The notes: generated from the letters alone by a model not told the origin. Counted from the first letter of the stretch, positions 43,492-53,349 are shown. The stretch: DNA of 64,000 nt from an uncultured Pseudomonadota bacterium (GCA_913058255.1 CAJXQU010000006.1:62001-126000); one strand, 5' to 3'. Numbers and translations are program-made.

Positions 43492-44769
43492 TTAAGAAGT
43501 TTTGGTCAAATTAGACCAGAGTGAGTTTATCAAGCCAGATTTTTTGTGTGGTGATATTTCCCTGATAATTTCTGACTCAATAGTATTATCGTCTTCAATA
43601 ACATTGAGATCTTCATCTTTAGCAGACATTTCAACTTTCTCGTCATGAGTAATGTCTTCATTGCGTAGTAATTGAATCGCATCGCAAGCGTTACAAAAAT
43701 CAATAATCGTTTTTGTGTCGATATTAATATCATTGTTGATCGCTTCAAGATTCTTATGATTATTAACCAGAAACTCTGCTGTAGTCACGTGATCAGCTGT
43801 ATGTGGGATCATCCCAAAATAGGGCATATGCACTAAATGGAAAGGTTTTTCGCTGTCGAGATTTTCTAACAACCGACCTTCCGAACCGAATAATGCGGCT
43901 GTAAATAGTAATTTCCATAATGATTGCGGTAAACGACCACTAAATAACTCGTCTTTAATGTCATTATCAAGGATATCTAGGGTAAATGATTCAGCAGGTT
44001 CGCGGAACATTTCAGGATAACTATCGAGCTCTTCAGTAAAAATAAACCAACCGTTGTCAGGGAAGATCCTTAGAACTGGGTAGTTTGCGTGGCTGATTTG
44101 GGTTGTTTTGCCACTTTCGATACTATTAAAAATCAGTCCTAGCAATTGGGTTTTCGCAACAAAAGTTTGGTTGCTTGGTTTTTGTTGAACAAAATTATTG
44201 CTTGATATTACTTCAGAGGTAAGCGGTTCAGTTTCAAATTCTTCGACTTCATCTTCAGATAGCCAATCAATTTTATGTTTAGTTATTTCATCGGTGTTTA
44301 TTTTTTTGACATCAGCCTCGTTTGAAACTTCCTGTGCAATTTTTTCGGTCTGTTCGATTACTTGTGTATTATTCACCTCAACTAAACCTTCCCGCTCAGT
44401 AGAATCTTCTAAATTTACAATAGGGGCCGCTTTGACGCGTTTTCGAGAGTTTAGTTCTGCTTCTAGTTTCTTCAGGAGTGACGTAATACTTTTGTATGAG
44501 AGAGGAGAAACAAGTGTAAGCCCGTTTATTTTATGCTCAGCAGAATTTGTGTAGGGAATAACTAAAGCGCCAGTTTGACTAGGCTCTTGTTGCAGAATGG
44601 CTTGTCCTTCAGGCGTTTCCGTATTAGCAATAATCACTTGGGCTGTTGCTTGTTCACTAACAATTTGCCAGCGGCCGGTTTCGATCCCCGCCGCGAGATC
44701 TATTGTTGTTTCTAGTAATGCATGTTCACGGCTTTCAAGGCCTACCGCTGCAATTTTCCATATCGCCAT
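43492..44769 (-). CDS. unknown protein paired with Roadblock gene
   Basis: 425 residues, no recognised family. The N-terminal 110 residues look alpha/beta (MAIWKIAAVGLESREHALLE, QVIIANTETPEGQA). Residues about 125-195 are an acidic, low-complexity linker. The C-terminal part (about 195-370) is more hydrophobic (TQLLGLIFNSIES, GWFIFTEELDSYPEMF, PQSLWKLLFTAALFGSEG, HLVHMPYFGMIPH) and may be a folded domain, with one Cys pair FCNACDAI. Possibly a signalling or polarity adaptor for the Roadblock protein; this is inference from position. Confidence 0.55.
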   Translation of the reverse strand: MAIWKIAAVGLESREHALLETTIDLAAGIETGRWQIVSEQATAQVIIANTETPEGQAILQQEPSQTGALVIPYTNSAEHKINGLTLVSPLSYKSITSLLKKLEAELNSRKRVKAAPIVNLEDSTEREGLVEVNNTQVIEQTEKIAQEVSNEADVKKINTDEITKHKIDWLSEDEVEEFETEPLTSEVISSNNFVQQKPSNQTFVAKTQLLGLIFNSIESGKTTQISHANYPVLRIFPDNGWFIFTEELDSYPEMFREPAESFTLDILDNDIKDELFSGRLPQSLWKLLFTAALFGSEGRLLENLDSEKPFHLVHMPYFGMIPHTADHVTTAEFLVNNHKNLEAINNDINIDTKTIIDFCNACDAIQLLRNEDITHDEKVEMSAKDEDLNVIEDDNTIESEIIREISPHKKSGLINSLWSNLTKTS

Positions 44770-44921
44770 AAAGTTTTAGCTCGCTGTCACAATGTTATGA
44801 AATTCATAAAGAATCCTAAAATTCCGTAGCACTATCTATACCATGTTGCGTCAAACAACTTCAATCATTGAATAGTAAACTTGTGATGCTGTATGTGAAA
44901 GAAGGACGGTTTGGGAGATTT

Positions 44922-45446
44922 TCATGCTTTTCTGAGCAATACGTAAACGGCACCAGTCCCTCCATCATTTTGTCGGGCTGAGCAAAAAGCCAAGACCTCA
45001 TTACGTTGACGCAGCCAATTGTTGACCTTGTTTTTGATCACGGGTTGTCCGTTTTTTGAACCACGGCCTTTACCGTGAATAATTCTAATGCACCGAATAT
45101 CCTCAAATTTACATTGAAATAGAAAGTTTGCTAGGTTCTCCCTAGCCATGGTTACTGTCATGCCATGCAGATCGAGCTCGCGTTGAATTTTGATCAAACC
45201 TTTTCGTAGTTTTCTAAAGTCTGCTTTGGAAACACCTGGTTGGAAAAAATGTAGTTCATCACCTGTTTCGAGGCTGGCGGCTTCAAAGTCTTCTGAAAAC
45301 ATGTCATCAATAATTTGCAGCTCTTGAGTCGAAGCATCATTAGGTTTTATTACGGCTTTACCACGAGCAGGTTTAATTCCATCAAACTTTATCTGTTTAT
45401 CGACGCTGACAGATTGTCGAAAAAGATTGAGGTCATCATCCTTCAT
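44922..45446 (-). CDS. Smr domain protein (SmrA-like)
   Basis: 174 residues. C-terminal Smr domain with the LDLHG motif, the conserved IHGKGRGSKNG block and GTGAVYVLLRK, as in SmrA/MutS2-type nickases or ribosome-associated Smr endonucleases. N-terminal third is a charged tail. No MutS domain is attached. Substrate (DNA or RNA) cannot be told from the sequence. Confidence 0.88.
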   Translation of the reverse strand: MKDDDLNLFRQSVSVDKQIKFDGIKPARGKAVIKPNDASTQELQIIDDMFSEDFEAASLETGDELHFFQPGVSKADFRKLRKGLIKIQRELDLHGMTVTMARENLANFLFQCKFEDIRCIRIIHGKGRGSKNGQPVIKNKVNNWLRQRNEVLAFCSARQNDGGTGAVYVLLRKA

Positions 45447-45563
45447 AAGGTATTTTTTCTATAAGGAAATAGTAACTATCAAGCCGCATTTTATTCTTTG
45501 TCGATCTTCGGGGCAAGTTAGAGTGGCAATAGGGGTAAAAGTTTAATAAAGATCAGAGAACTT

Positions 45564-45597
45564 ACTCATCAGCCAGCTAGGCACTTAGCTGATGAGT
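45564..45597 (-). terminator. hairpin after the fhc operon
   Basis: ACTCATCAGC - N14 - GCTGATGAGT, a 10-bp perfect stem 9 bases past the fhcC stop. No T-run follows on the minus strand. The loop contains AGCTA-N6-TAGCT, which overlaps the outer stem by 3 bases and forms a competing fold. Confidence 0.5.
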
Positions 45598-45606
45598 AGT
45601 GATGAA

Positions 45607-46440
45607 TTATTGAAGAATTAACAATTCACCTTGACCTTTAATACTTAAATCACCCACATAACGAGTGACCCAAGATGAATTTTCTTTAAGGTTCTTCAAG
45701 CGTTGGTTAGAGTTTGCTAGCGAGTTAAAGATCAGCTTTAAGAAAGCCAATTCAAAAGAGCCACATTCGTTAAATGTTGCTGGCATGCTCGTGGGTTGAT
45801 CGGAGAGGATAATAGTCCCACGTTTCATTCCAAAGCCAGTATTGCTGCCCGCTTGTCCACAGATCATGATGGTTCCCGCAATCATGCGTGAACCTGTGTA
45901 ATCGGCGGTGTTACCTTCAACCACGATCATACCGCGACGCATTTTATCGCCCGTACGTTCTCCAGTATCACCAAAGACATGAATAGTCCCACCACGTAAG
46001 CCGTGTGATTGACCGGGTAAAGCGCCACCGAGGAATTTTCGTGCATTTTTTTGTACTTCTATTCTGCCGTCACGCATTCCCGTTCCGACCCAATCGCCAG
46101 CATTGCCTTTGATCGTGAGTTCGCCACCATTCATATCTTGGCCAGCTCGGTCTCCAACGGAACCACGGACTTCAATCGAACCTTGGTTCATATTCCGACC
46201 AATGCTATCAAACAAATCTACCGCTTTTTTGAAGATTATTTTTTGAGTATCTTCGCCACCGATGTCGAATAGTTTTTCGACGGTTAGTTTTTTGTTTCCT
46301 ACCGCGATTTTTATTTTAGCGATTTTTTCCAGCGGCTTGCCTTCAAGTTGATTTGGGATCAACGCGGATAAATCGATACGTTGGATAAGTTTTTCTTTCA
46401 ATGTGAAAGTTAATGGTTTGATCATTTTATTTTGACTCAT
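45607..46440 (-). CDS. fhcC: formyltransferase/hydrolase complex subunit C
   Basis: 277 residues. The central region is a right-handed parallel beta-helix of repeats G-x-x-x-G-x-x-M-x-x-G (GDRAGQDMNGGELTIKGNAG, GTGMRDGRIEVQ, GDKMRRGMIVVEG), as in FhcC/FwdC. It joins FhcA, B and D to transfer the formyl group from formyl-H4MPT to methylofuran and hydrolyse it to formate. Last gene of the minus-strand fhcBADC operon, 9 bases after fhcD. Confidence 0.95.
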   Translation of the reverse strand: MSQNKMIKPLTFTLKEKLIQRIDLSALIPNQLEGKPLEKIAKIKIAVGNKKLTVEKLFDIGGEDTQKIIFKKAVDLFDSIGRNMNQGSIEVRGSVGDRAGQDMNGGELTIKGNAGDWVGTGMRDGRIEVQKNARKFLGGALPGQSHGLRGGTIHVFGDTGERTGDKMRRGMIVVEGNTADYTGSRMIAGTIMICGQAGSNTGFGMKRGTIILSDQPTSMPATFNECGSFELAFLKLIFNSLANSNQRLKNLKENSSWVTRYVGDLSIKGQGELLILQ

Positions 46441-46449
46441 TTTTCATTC

Positions 46450-47346
46450 TCACTTAAGAATTTTTCGTAAATGAAAATGGTGAGGGCCGAGATTACCGCC
46501 ATAGTTACCAGCACTAATTCGCTTGATGCCTTTTTTGCTACCTAATGAGCAAGCAGCTAAAACTCCAACACGTGTGGCTTCACTGATCGCTTCTTGTGAA
46601 AGACCGTCGATGACGATCTCCATCACTGAACCGATGCTGCTATCCAATTCAGATTTCACTTGGCCTTTTAGAGTGGGACAAAATGCATCGTTGGTTGAAG
46701 CTGGAAGTGTTGGATACTTTGATCCAACTTTTGAACCGGATCGAACAACGCCGCCAGGGAAGGGCATGATCACATCAGGTATCTTCTTCATGGCGACAAT
46801 GGCTTTTTCACAAGCCTTGAGGGCGACCTCTTGATTTTCTGCCAATACTAAAAAGTTACCACCACCAATCGCTTTCGTCATATGGGTACTTTCTTCGACC
46901 AGAAACTCGCCATCCATCGCAGGAATACGCCAATAGCGCACGCCGTCAATTTTTTTCGCAATTTGATGACCATCACCGAAGTAGCGAAGGTTTTTACCCA
47001 AAGCTAGCTTCTCACCTTCATGCATGCCGCTGAAACAAGCACTGGTCGGAGAGGTGAGAACACACTGACCAACTCGGTTTTGGATCTGCTTGATCATTTC
47101 TTTTTTGCTCATAGTAAATAGCAAAACTGAAAGTCCAGGACGTCCATCAGGCGTTTCAGAAGGTTTAAGCTCTTTCTCAATGGAAGATTCACAACCACAA
47201 GCAATAACCGAAGTTGCAAAACCTGTCATCGCGTTAGCTGAGTGATAAGCCCATTTTAAATTTAGCGCGGTGATAATGATCCGCGTTGCTTTCATTGGGA
47301 AAGCTTCTGCGAAGGTATCATCAATCGTTACACCATTAATTTTCAT
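46450..47346 (-). CDS. fhcD: formylmethanofuran:H4MPT formyltransferase subunit
   Basis: 298 residues. Family landmarks TFAEAFPMKATRIIITA at the N-terminus, GGGNFLVLAENQEVAL, FPGGVVRSGSKVGSKYP and AGNYGGNLGPHHFHLR at the C-terminus, as in archaeal Ftr and methylotroph FhcD. It moves the formyl group between H4MPT and methylofuran. It starts 4 bases inside the fhcA end. Confidence 0.96.
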   Translation of the reverse strand: MKINGVTIDDTFAEAFPMKATRIIITALNLKWAYHSANAMTGFATSVIACGCESSIEKELKPSETPDGRPGLSVLLFTMSKKEMIKQIQNRVGQCVLTSPTSACFSGMHEGEKLALGKNLRYFGDGHQIAKKIDGVRYWRIPAMDGEFLVEESTHMTKAIGGGNFLVLAENQEVALKACEKAIVAMKKIPDVIMPFPGGVVRSGSKVGSKYPTLPASTNDAFCPTLKGQVKSELDSSIGSVMEIVIDGLSQEAISEATRVGVLAACSLGSKKGIKRISAGNYGGNLGPHHFHLRKILK

Positions 47347-49016
47347 GCGTTGGTGTCCTCCCGTGAGCAGTGATGCTGGGTAATACTACCGCGTCCCTCA
47401 TCAATAATTTCGTCGTCCGAGACAACGATATTGTCTAATGCAACGGTGTGGTATTTTTTGTAGAATTCGTCGAGTGATTTCTCAATACTCTTGTCATAAT
47501 CAGGTTTGATCACATGGGTTGTGCCTTGCGTAACCTTGACTATTTTGCCATTTTTAGCAACCAGCTCACCGTCTTTAAAGACGTACTCTGGTTTTTCGAA
47601 CATCTTCTCTTTGTTATCGATTTCTTTATAGACAGCAATATCCGCTGCTGCGCCGACACCAAGTTGCCCTCGATCGGTCAGACCAAGGCTTTTCGCAGGA
47701 GCCGCCCGAGTCATTATGGCAATTTCATATAAGGAATATTCACGTTCAATTGATCCGAGAACGGTCATGTCAGCAGCTTCTTTATTGACGGTGTGCAACA
47801 TGTCATTTCGGAATGAACGATCCATTAGTAGTCGGATCAAATGAGGGTATGAAGTAAAAGGTGCACCATTTGGATGATCTGTCGTTAAGAATACCCGCCA
47901 AGGATCATCAACCATCAAGAAGGTTTCTAAACCAATCGCCCATTGCAACGCATTAACAAAACTCTTATCGGTATATTTAAACGGAACAACACCACAGCCG
48001 TTGTCACATTCGATATCCATTACAACCCACTTGTTCGGGCTGCCATGTGAATGTCCAGCGTATTGCCGCATTGTGTCACCAGAAGCGGTAACCGTTTGGT
48101 TGAACATGATCTGACCAACGTCGATGGAAATATTTTTATGGCTATTCACCATCTCAGCAATTCGTGCTGCGCCAGAAGAGAAGTTTTTATCACCTTCAGT
48201 CGCAAAACTATGGAACTGAATATGCGTCATGTGCATAGGCAGACCTTCCATGCCACGGATCGTATCGAGTGTTGTTTCGACATTACCCGGAACACCTAAA
48301 TTACAACCATGTACATGAAGAGGGTGCTGCACTTTTAGATCAACTAAGGATCGAGAAAGTGTTTTTAACACATCACGCGGCGTGATCTGATAGTGAGTAT
48401 GTTTTTCATCCAAGTCGAGCTGACGCTGGTTGAATTTAAACGCACTGATGCCACCCGGGTTTACCACTTTAACCGCCATCGCTTGGAAGTTAGAGATTGT
48501 CCAGCCTACATAGTCATTCATGACCTCCTGTTCAACACCCTGCGCCATCATGCGCATAAACATGTCATCGTTACCGAGCATGACATAAGCCCCTTTGTCG
48601 ATGATCGGTGTGTCAGCCATTTCCATGTGGGCTTGTCGAGCATTGGCCTGCAACATGGCGGGCTCAAAACCAGCGGTGTAACCCATTTCGACATAACGAT
48701 AGCCTGCCGTCAGCGTTGAGGGTGCAGCATGACCACAACCCGCTCGCGTTAATGGCGTACGACTGACTAAATCTTGCTCGTGATCTTCGGGCAACATCAT
48801 GCGTGCGATATTCACTTTGCCGCCGCCGATATGCGTATGAGGATCGATTCCACCAGCCATGACGACACGACCTTTTACATCGTATGTTTTATGAATGGTT
48901 TCATCTTTAGACGGCTTATCAACGATGCGCCCATTACGAATGAAAATATCTTTAATCTGGCCGTTGACCCCATGCATGGGATCATAAACTTTGCCACCTG
49001 CTAATTTGATCAGCAT
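47343..49016 (-). CDS. fhcA: formyltransferase/hydrolase complex subunit A
   Basis: 557 residues, amidohydrolase fold homologous to FwdA/FmdA. The metal motif H60-x-H62 lies in MAGGIDPHTHIGGGKVN, with further metal His in HVHGCNLGVPGNVE and MTHIQFHS. It hydrolyses formylmethylofuran to formate. 17-base gap from fhcB, 4-base overlap with fhcD. Confidence 0.96.
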   Translation of the reverse strand: MLIKLAGGKVYDPMHGVNGQIKDIFIRNGRIVDKPSKDETIHKTYDVKGRVVMAGGIDPHTHIGGGKVNIARMMLPEDHEQDLVSRTPLTRAGCGHAAPSTLTAGYRYVEMGYTAGFEPAMLQANARQAHMEMADTPIIDKGAYVMLGNDDMFMRMMAQGVEQEVMNDYVGWTISNFQAMAVKVVNPGGISAFKFNQRQLDLDEKHTHYQITPRDVLKTLSRSLVDLKVQHPLHVHGCNLGVPGNVETTLDTIRGMEGLPMHMTHIQFHSFATEGDKNFSSGAARIAEMVNSHKNISIDVGQIMFNQTVTASGDTMRQYAGHSHGSPNKWVVMDIECDNGCGVVPFKYTDKSFVNALQWAIGLETFLMVDDPWRVFLTTDHPNGAPFTSYPHLIRLLMDRSFRNDMLHTVNKEAADMTVLGSIEREYSLYEIAIMTRAAPAKSLGLTDRGQLGVGAAADIAVYKEIDNKEKMFEKPEYVFKDGELVAKNGKIVKVTQGTTHVIKPDYDKSIEKSLDEFYKKYHTVALDNIVVSDDEIIDEGRGSITQHHCSREDTNA

Positions 49017-49033
49017 AATGATTCCTATAATGT

Positions 49034-50317
49034 TTAAAGTTTTTGATAAATTTTTTCGAAGATATGCGCCACACTTGGTAGGCCAATATCGCGTATTTTT
49101 TTCATAGGAAGTGAGACGACAGCATCCACTCGAACCATCAGACCTTTATGATCAATCCCGGGTGTCCCAGCAGGAATGAAAACATCAGGAGTGGTTTTTA
49201 ACTTCATGCTGGGTTCACCAATAACGATCGTCGGGATCTTGGTTTCAGGTGGAAGTTTATTCGACGAGATGGTGGATACCCAGACCAAAGCATCGGCTTG
49301 ATCTGAAGATAAAATTTCTTCGGTACTAAAGCGGCTTGGATTATATTCTGGATAACCTTTCGCAAAACTGACGCGAGTCGGATACCCCGTTTGCCATGTG
49401 CAGACGGCGATCGAAGTTGCCGCAGCATCTCCACCACCTAATGAAAAGCCCGCAGCTCTTTGAGTTTTTGTTAGTGTTCTAACCACATCACTGATAGCGC
49501 CAACGGCAAGCTCAGCATTGGGGAAATTTAATTTCGGTGGAGACCAAATGAAAACAGGATATTCAGCTGCGGTCACTTTATCGGCTAGCTTTTGTAAATT
49601 CGTGATCGTCGTGCCGCCGACTTTTTTCGCTTGTAACGAGGTGCCTTCGATTAATGCATTAAGCGCATTCATAATGGCTGGAATTTCTGGTATATCACAA
49701 GAAATCGTGGTTGGTTTTTTTCCATTTGGACTGATACCGGGTTTGGTGTTTAATTTCTTACCAAGGTAAACCACTTCTCTTTTTTCGCGCTCAACAAATA
49801 AGGCTTCTTCAGGCCAAATGATGCGTTCATGGAAACGTGAATGTTCAGTAGCATCGGTGCCGACAAAAATAACTAAATCTGCACGGTTTTTAATTTCGGT
49901 TAATGTAGACATAACCCAACCGTGATCACTCAGGGCAAGTATATTACGCATCACTCCTTCGCTAAGCATGTGATCGACAGTACCGCCAACCTTGTCGGCA
50001 ATCTGGAGAATATTTCTATTACCAGAAACATCCGTACCTAGACCAGCAAAAAGTGTATTGTTGGATTTTTTAATAATACTCGTCGCTCTAGCAATGGCTG
50101 TATTGAGATCAACATCTTTACCATTAACTTGGGGACTTAAACTGGATGGCAACTTTCGCTCAAATCCTGCTTTTGTAATGGGACAATCAGTGTTAGTTAC
50201 TTTTATTTGATTATCTGATATCGTTATTTGAAGATCGTCGGGTAGGGTTCCACAAAAAGGATTGGGAACATCTACCACATTGCTCGGTAAAGCTTTTTGA
50301 TTAGTGGCTATATTCAT
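49034..50317 (-). CDS. fhcB: formyltransferase/hydrolase complex subunit B
   Basis: 427 residues. Homologous to the FwdB molybdopterin-family subunit, but the methylotroph version lacks the redox cofactor role. Landmarks: VDVPNPFCGTLPDDLQI, DHGWVMSTLTEIKNRADLVIFVG, HERIIWPEEALFVE, FSLGGGDAAATSIAVCTWQTGYP. First gene of the fhc operon, so the promoter lies in 50318-50645. Confidence 0.95.
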   Translation of the reverse strand: MNIATNQKALPSNVVDVPNPFCGTLPDDLQITISDNQIKVTNTDCPITKAGFERKLPSSLSPQVNGKDVDLNTAIARATSIIKKSNNTLFAGLGTDVSGNRNILQIADKVGGTVDHMLSEGVMRNILALSDHGWVMSTLTEIKNRADLVIFVGTDATEHSRFHERIIWPEEALFVEREKREVVYLGKKLNTKPGISPNGKKPTTISCDIPEIPAIMNALNALIEGTSLQAKKVGGTTITNLQKLADKVTAAEYPVFIWSPPKLNFPNAELAVGAISDVVRTLTKTQRAAGFSLGGGDAAATSIAVCTWQTGYPTRVSFAKGYPEYNPSRFSTEEILSSDQADALVWVSTISSNKLPPETKIPTIVIGEPSMKLKTTPDVFIPAGTPGIDHKGLMVRVDAVVSLPMKKIRDIGLPSVAHIFEKIYQKL

Positions 50318-50645
50318 GGCTGGTATGGTCTTAAAAATAAATTCGGTTAATCGGGAAATTATCGAAAAAAAATCGGGTGCTCTTGCAGGAGTACTCTCAA
50401 ATAACTTTCAAAAATCTCATCGGAAAATTTTTATGCTGGTGGTTAGGTTGGATAACGAGGCGTTTCCAGACTGACTGATAGTTTGGCATAACGACATCCA
50501 GCATTTGAATCTTAAAATTAGCACAGATTTCACAGTGTCTCCACAAGCAGGGGAGTGAAACGCATAAAAACAACTAAATTCAATAATAAGAAGAAAAAAT
50601 AAGAATAAAAGTATCTAAATTATAAAACCTTGAGAGAAAATAAAA
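50318..50645. promoter_or_regulatory. divergent intergenic region fhcB / SulP
   Basis: 328 bases, carrying promoters for fhcBADC (minus) and SulP (plus). The right 80 bases (about 50565-50640) are very A-rich (AATAAGAAGAAAAAATAAGAATAAAAG), which may act as an UP element or unstructured leader. ATGCTGG at 50433-50439 and CCAGCAT at 50502-50508 form a distant inverted repeat. A 54-codon plus-strand frame starting at 50316 is not counted as a gene. Confidence 0.45.
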
Positions 50646-52298
50646 ATGACCCAATTAATACATGGATTACATTTTAAAAATATACGTGGTGACATCTTCG
50701 GCGGTGTAACGGCTGCCGTTGTTGCATTGCCGCTCGCTTTAGCCTTTGGTGTTGCCTCAGGTGCAGGTGCGATAGCAGGACTTTATGGTGCGATCATTGT
50801 CGGTTTTTTTGCTGCACTTTTTGGCGGAACACCATCGCAAGTTTCGGGCCCTACCGGTCCGATGACCGTTGTAATGACCGCGATTATTATCGACTACCTG
50901 GGTAAGTTTCCAGAGTCAGGTATGGCGATCGCATTTACCGTTGTAGTGATGGGTGGACTACTACAAATTTTAATGGGTGTTTTGAAACTGGGCCGTTATA
51001 TTAATCTCGTTCCTTTTCCTGTGTTGTCAGGTTTTATGAGTGGTATTGGTGTCATCATCATCATTTTACAACTAGCTCCTTTAGTCGGGCATACGACCAC
51101 GAAAGAGGGCATTTTTGCAGCCTTTCAAAATCTGCCAGGAGTACTTTCATCACCTGTCATCGATGCAGCAATTTTAGGCATGATTACCCTTTTCATTGTT
51201 TACCTCTGGCCACCAAAGTTGAATAAATTGTTTCCATCACAGCTGCTCGCTTTAATCGTTGGCACGGCACTTTATATGATTTTCTTTCGAGGAGGTGATG
51301 CTAAGGTTTTAGGTGTGATCCCAACGGGGATACCGGCGTTACATATGCCTTCTTTTAATGTTGAACTTTTGGTTGATATGTTTAAATCAGCATTTGTTTT
51401 GTCAACATTAGGTGCGATTGATTCCTTATTGACATCACTTGTAGCGGACAACAAAACGCGAACACATCACGACTCAGATCGCGAATTAATCGGGCAAGGT
51501 ATTGGTAATACGATTGCTGGACTATTTTGGGGATTGCCTGGCGCCGGCGCGACGATGAGAACGGTGGTTAATATACGTGCAGGTGGGGAGACACCGACCT
51601 CAGGAATGCTACATTCTTTGCTACTGCTTGCCATCGTTTTAGGGGCCGGTTCCTTAGCTGAAAATATCCCGCATGCCGTTCTCGCAGGAATACTAATTAA
51701 GGTCGGTATCGATATTATAGATTGGGAATATTTAAAAAGAACCATGACAGCACCACGAGTGGATGTTGTCATTATGATGGTTGTCTTATTGATTACGGTC
51801 TTTATCGATTTGATCACCGCGGTTGGTGTGGGTGTTGTTGCGGCCAGTTTGATCTTGGTGCAACGCTTGACCAATCTACAACTTGAACAAGTAAAACTGA
51901 TCACCGAACCTGGTGAAGAAGCTCCTTTGTCAGTAGAAGAAGCTGAAATAATGGCAGACCTCAAAGGGAAAGTGCTACTGTTTCACCTCTCTGGACCGAT
52001 CAGTTTTGGCGCCGCGAAGGGAATGACACGACAATTGTCAGGTGTTGAAGAATATAAAATCATGCTCCTAGACATGTCTGATGTACATATGATCGACACA
52101 ACATCGTGCAAGGCGATTGAAGATATTATTCATGACCAATTAGCTACTGATCGAGAAATTTATCTGATCGGATTCAATGATAACGTCTATGATGTATTAA
52201 AAAGAATGGATGTATTGCAACTATTAGACAAAACACATGTGGTTTGGAGCCGGATTGAAGCATTACGTTCCGCACAATTAAAACTTCAGGCGACTTAA
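50646..52298 (+). CDS. SulP family anion transporter with STAS domain
   Basis: 550 residues. Residues 1-430 hold about 12 helices with the SLC26/SulP motifs (GGVTAAVVALPLALAFG, QVSGPTGPMTVVM, SVSGF-like LSGFMSGIGVIII, NTIAGLFWGLPGAGATMRT). The C-terminal STAS domain (about 435-545) contains MLLDMSDVHMIDTTSCKAIE. It moves sulfate, bicarbonate or another anion; the substrate is not fixed by sequence. It lies between fhcBADC and the H4MPT genes, so bicarbonate or a C1-related anion is possible. Confidence 0.85.
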   Translation: MTQLIHGLHFKNIRGDIFGGVTAAVVALPLALAFGVASGAGAIAGLYGAIIVGFFAALFGGTPSQVSGPTGPMTVVMTAIIIDYLGKFPESGMAIAFTVVVMGGLLQILMGVLKLGRYINLVPFPVLSGFMSGIGVIIIILQLAPLVGHTTTKEGIFAAFQNLPGVLSSPVIDAAILGMITLFIVYLWPPKLNKLFPSQLLALIVGTALYMIFFRGGDAKVLGVIPTGIPALHMPSFNVELLVDMFKSAFVLSTLGAIDSLLTSLVADNKTRTHHDSDRELIGQGIGNTIAGLFWGLPGAGATMRTVVNIRAGGETPTSGMLHSLLLLAIVLGAGSLAENIPHAVLAGILIKVGIDIIDWEYLKRTMTAPRVDVVIMMVVLLITVFIDLITAVGVGVVAASLILVQRLTNLQLEQVKLITEPGEEAPLSVEEAEIMADLKGKVLLFHLSGPISFGAAKGMTRQLSGVEEYKIMLLDMSDVHMIDTTSCKAIEDIIHDQLATDREIYLIGFNDNVYDVLKRMDVLQLLDKTHVVWSRIEALRSAQLKLQAT

Positions 52299-52357
52299 AA
52301 GATGCAAATATTTAACGACTATTTTATAGGTAATAAATTGAAAGGATTAGGCCCGTT

Positions 52358-53326
52358 TTGAGTCAGATAGGAAAAGCAGTCACAGTCACAGCACCCGCGC
52401 GAATTCATCTTGGGTTTATGGATATGAACGGTGAGTTAGGACGAAATTTTGGTGGCTTAGGACTAACCTTAGCTGGCTTTAATACGCGGTTAACCGTTAG
52501 CGCTAGTGATGAAATTACGGCCACGGGTCCCTCATCAAAACGTGCAATGAAATACGCAAAGTTATTACTCGAAAAATATGCACCTGATCGCAGCGTCAAT
52601 ATTGAGATCCATGAGGCTATACCTTCGCATGCAGGGTTGGGATCTGGTACTCAAATGGGGCTGGCGGTTTGTTCAGCCATCGCTCATTTATTTGATTTAG
52701 ATATCGATATTACAGCGATTGCGAAGTTGACTGATCGTGGCGCACGTTCAGGAATTGGTGTCGGTGCGTTTCAGCAGGGTGGTTTTATTGTCGATGGTGG
52801 TCGTGGTGGTAAAACGATAGTACCTCCGGTTATTTGTAGGATGGCTTTTCCAGAACAATGGCGACTAATCTTGATTTTTGATAATCAAAAGATCGGACTT
52901 AATGGTTCATCAGAAAAGTCAGCGTTTAAAAAGCTACCTCCAATGGACCCGGGTATTTCGGGCAATCTTTGCCGAACCGTTTTGATGCGTGTATTGCCAG
53001 CGTTAGTTGAGTCAAATATCCAAGACTTTGGAAAAGGCATCACACATGTTCAGCAGATGGTTGGAGATTATTTTGCCAATTACCAAGGGGGCCGGTTTAG
53101 TAGTAATTTGGTTGCTGATGCTTTGAGCTGGATGGAAGATCAGGGGATCACTGGTATAGGACAGAGCTCTTGGGGGCCTACAGGTTTCGCACTGGTTGAA
53201 AATGAGGTGGAAGCAAATCGTTTGGTAAAAAAAGCCACTAAAGCTAGTAATAAAGAGTTAATTTTTGAAGTATGTCAGGCATCTAACAAAGGTGCTTCTA
53301 TTGAAATTTCGAGCAACGAAGCGTAA
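52358..53326 (+). CDS. beta-ribofuranosylaminobenzene 5'-phosphate synthase
   Basis: 322 residues, GHMP-kinase fold. It condenses p-aminobenzoate with PRPP, the first committed step of H4MPT biosynthesis. TAPARIHLGFMDMNGELGRNFGGLG is typical of RFAP synthase, and the GHMP motif is AIPSHAGLGSGTQMGLAVC. The start is TTG 52358 with AAAGGA about 12 bases upstream; no ATG upstream fits the family N-terminus. Followed 23 bases later by mtdB. Confidence 0.9.
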   Translation: MSQIGKAVTVTAPARIHLGFMDMNGELGRNFGGLGLTLAGFNTRLTVSASDEITATGPSSKRAMKYAKLLLEKYAPDRSVNIEIHEAIPSHAGLGSGTQMGLAVCSAIAHLFDLDIDITAIAKLTDRGARSGIGVGAFQQGGFIVDGGRGGKTIVPPVICRMAFPEQWRLILIFDNQKIGLNGSSEKSAFKKLPPMDPGISGNLCRTVLMRVLPALVESNIQDFGKGITHVQQMVGDYFANYQGGRFSSNLVADALSWMEDQGITGIGQSSWGPTGFALVENEVEANRLVKKATKASNKELIFEVCQASNKGASIEISSNEA

Positions 53327-53349
53327 GCGAGTTGATTAAGGAAAAAAAT

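Noticed and set aside
50316-50480. Plus-strand open frame of about 54 codons upstream of SulP
   Set aside because: No ribosome binding site, no recognisable domain, overlaps the fhcB start region on the other strand; likely chance.
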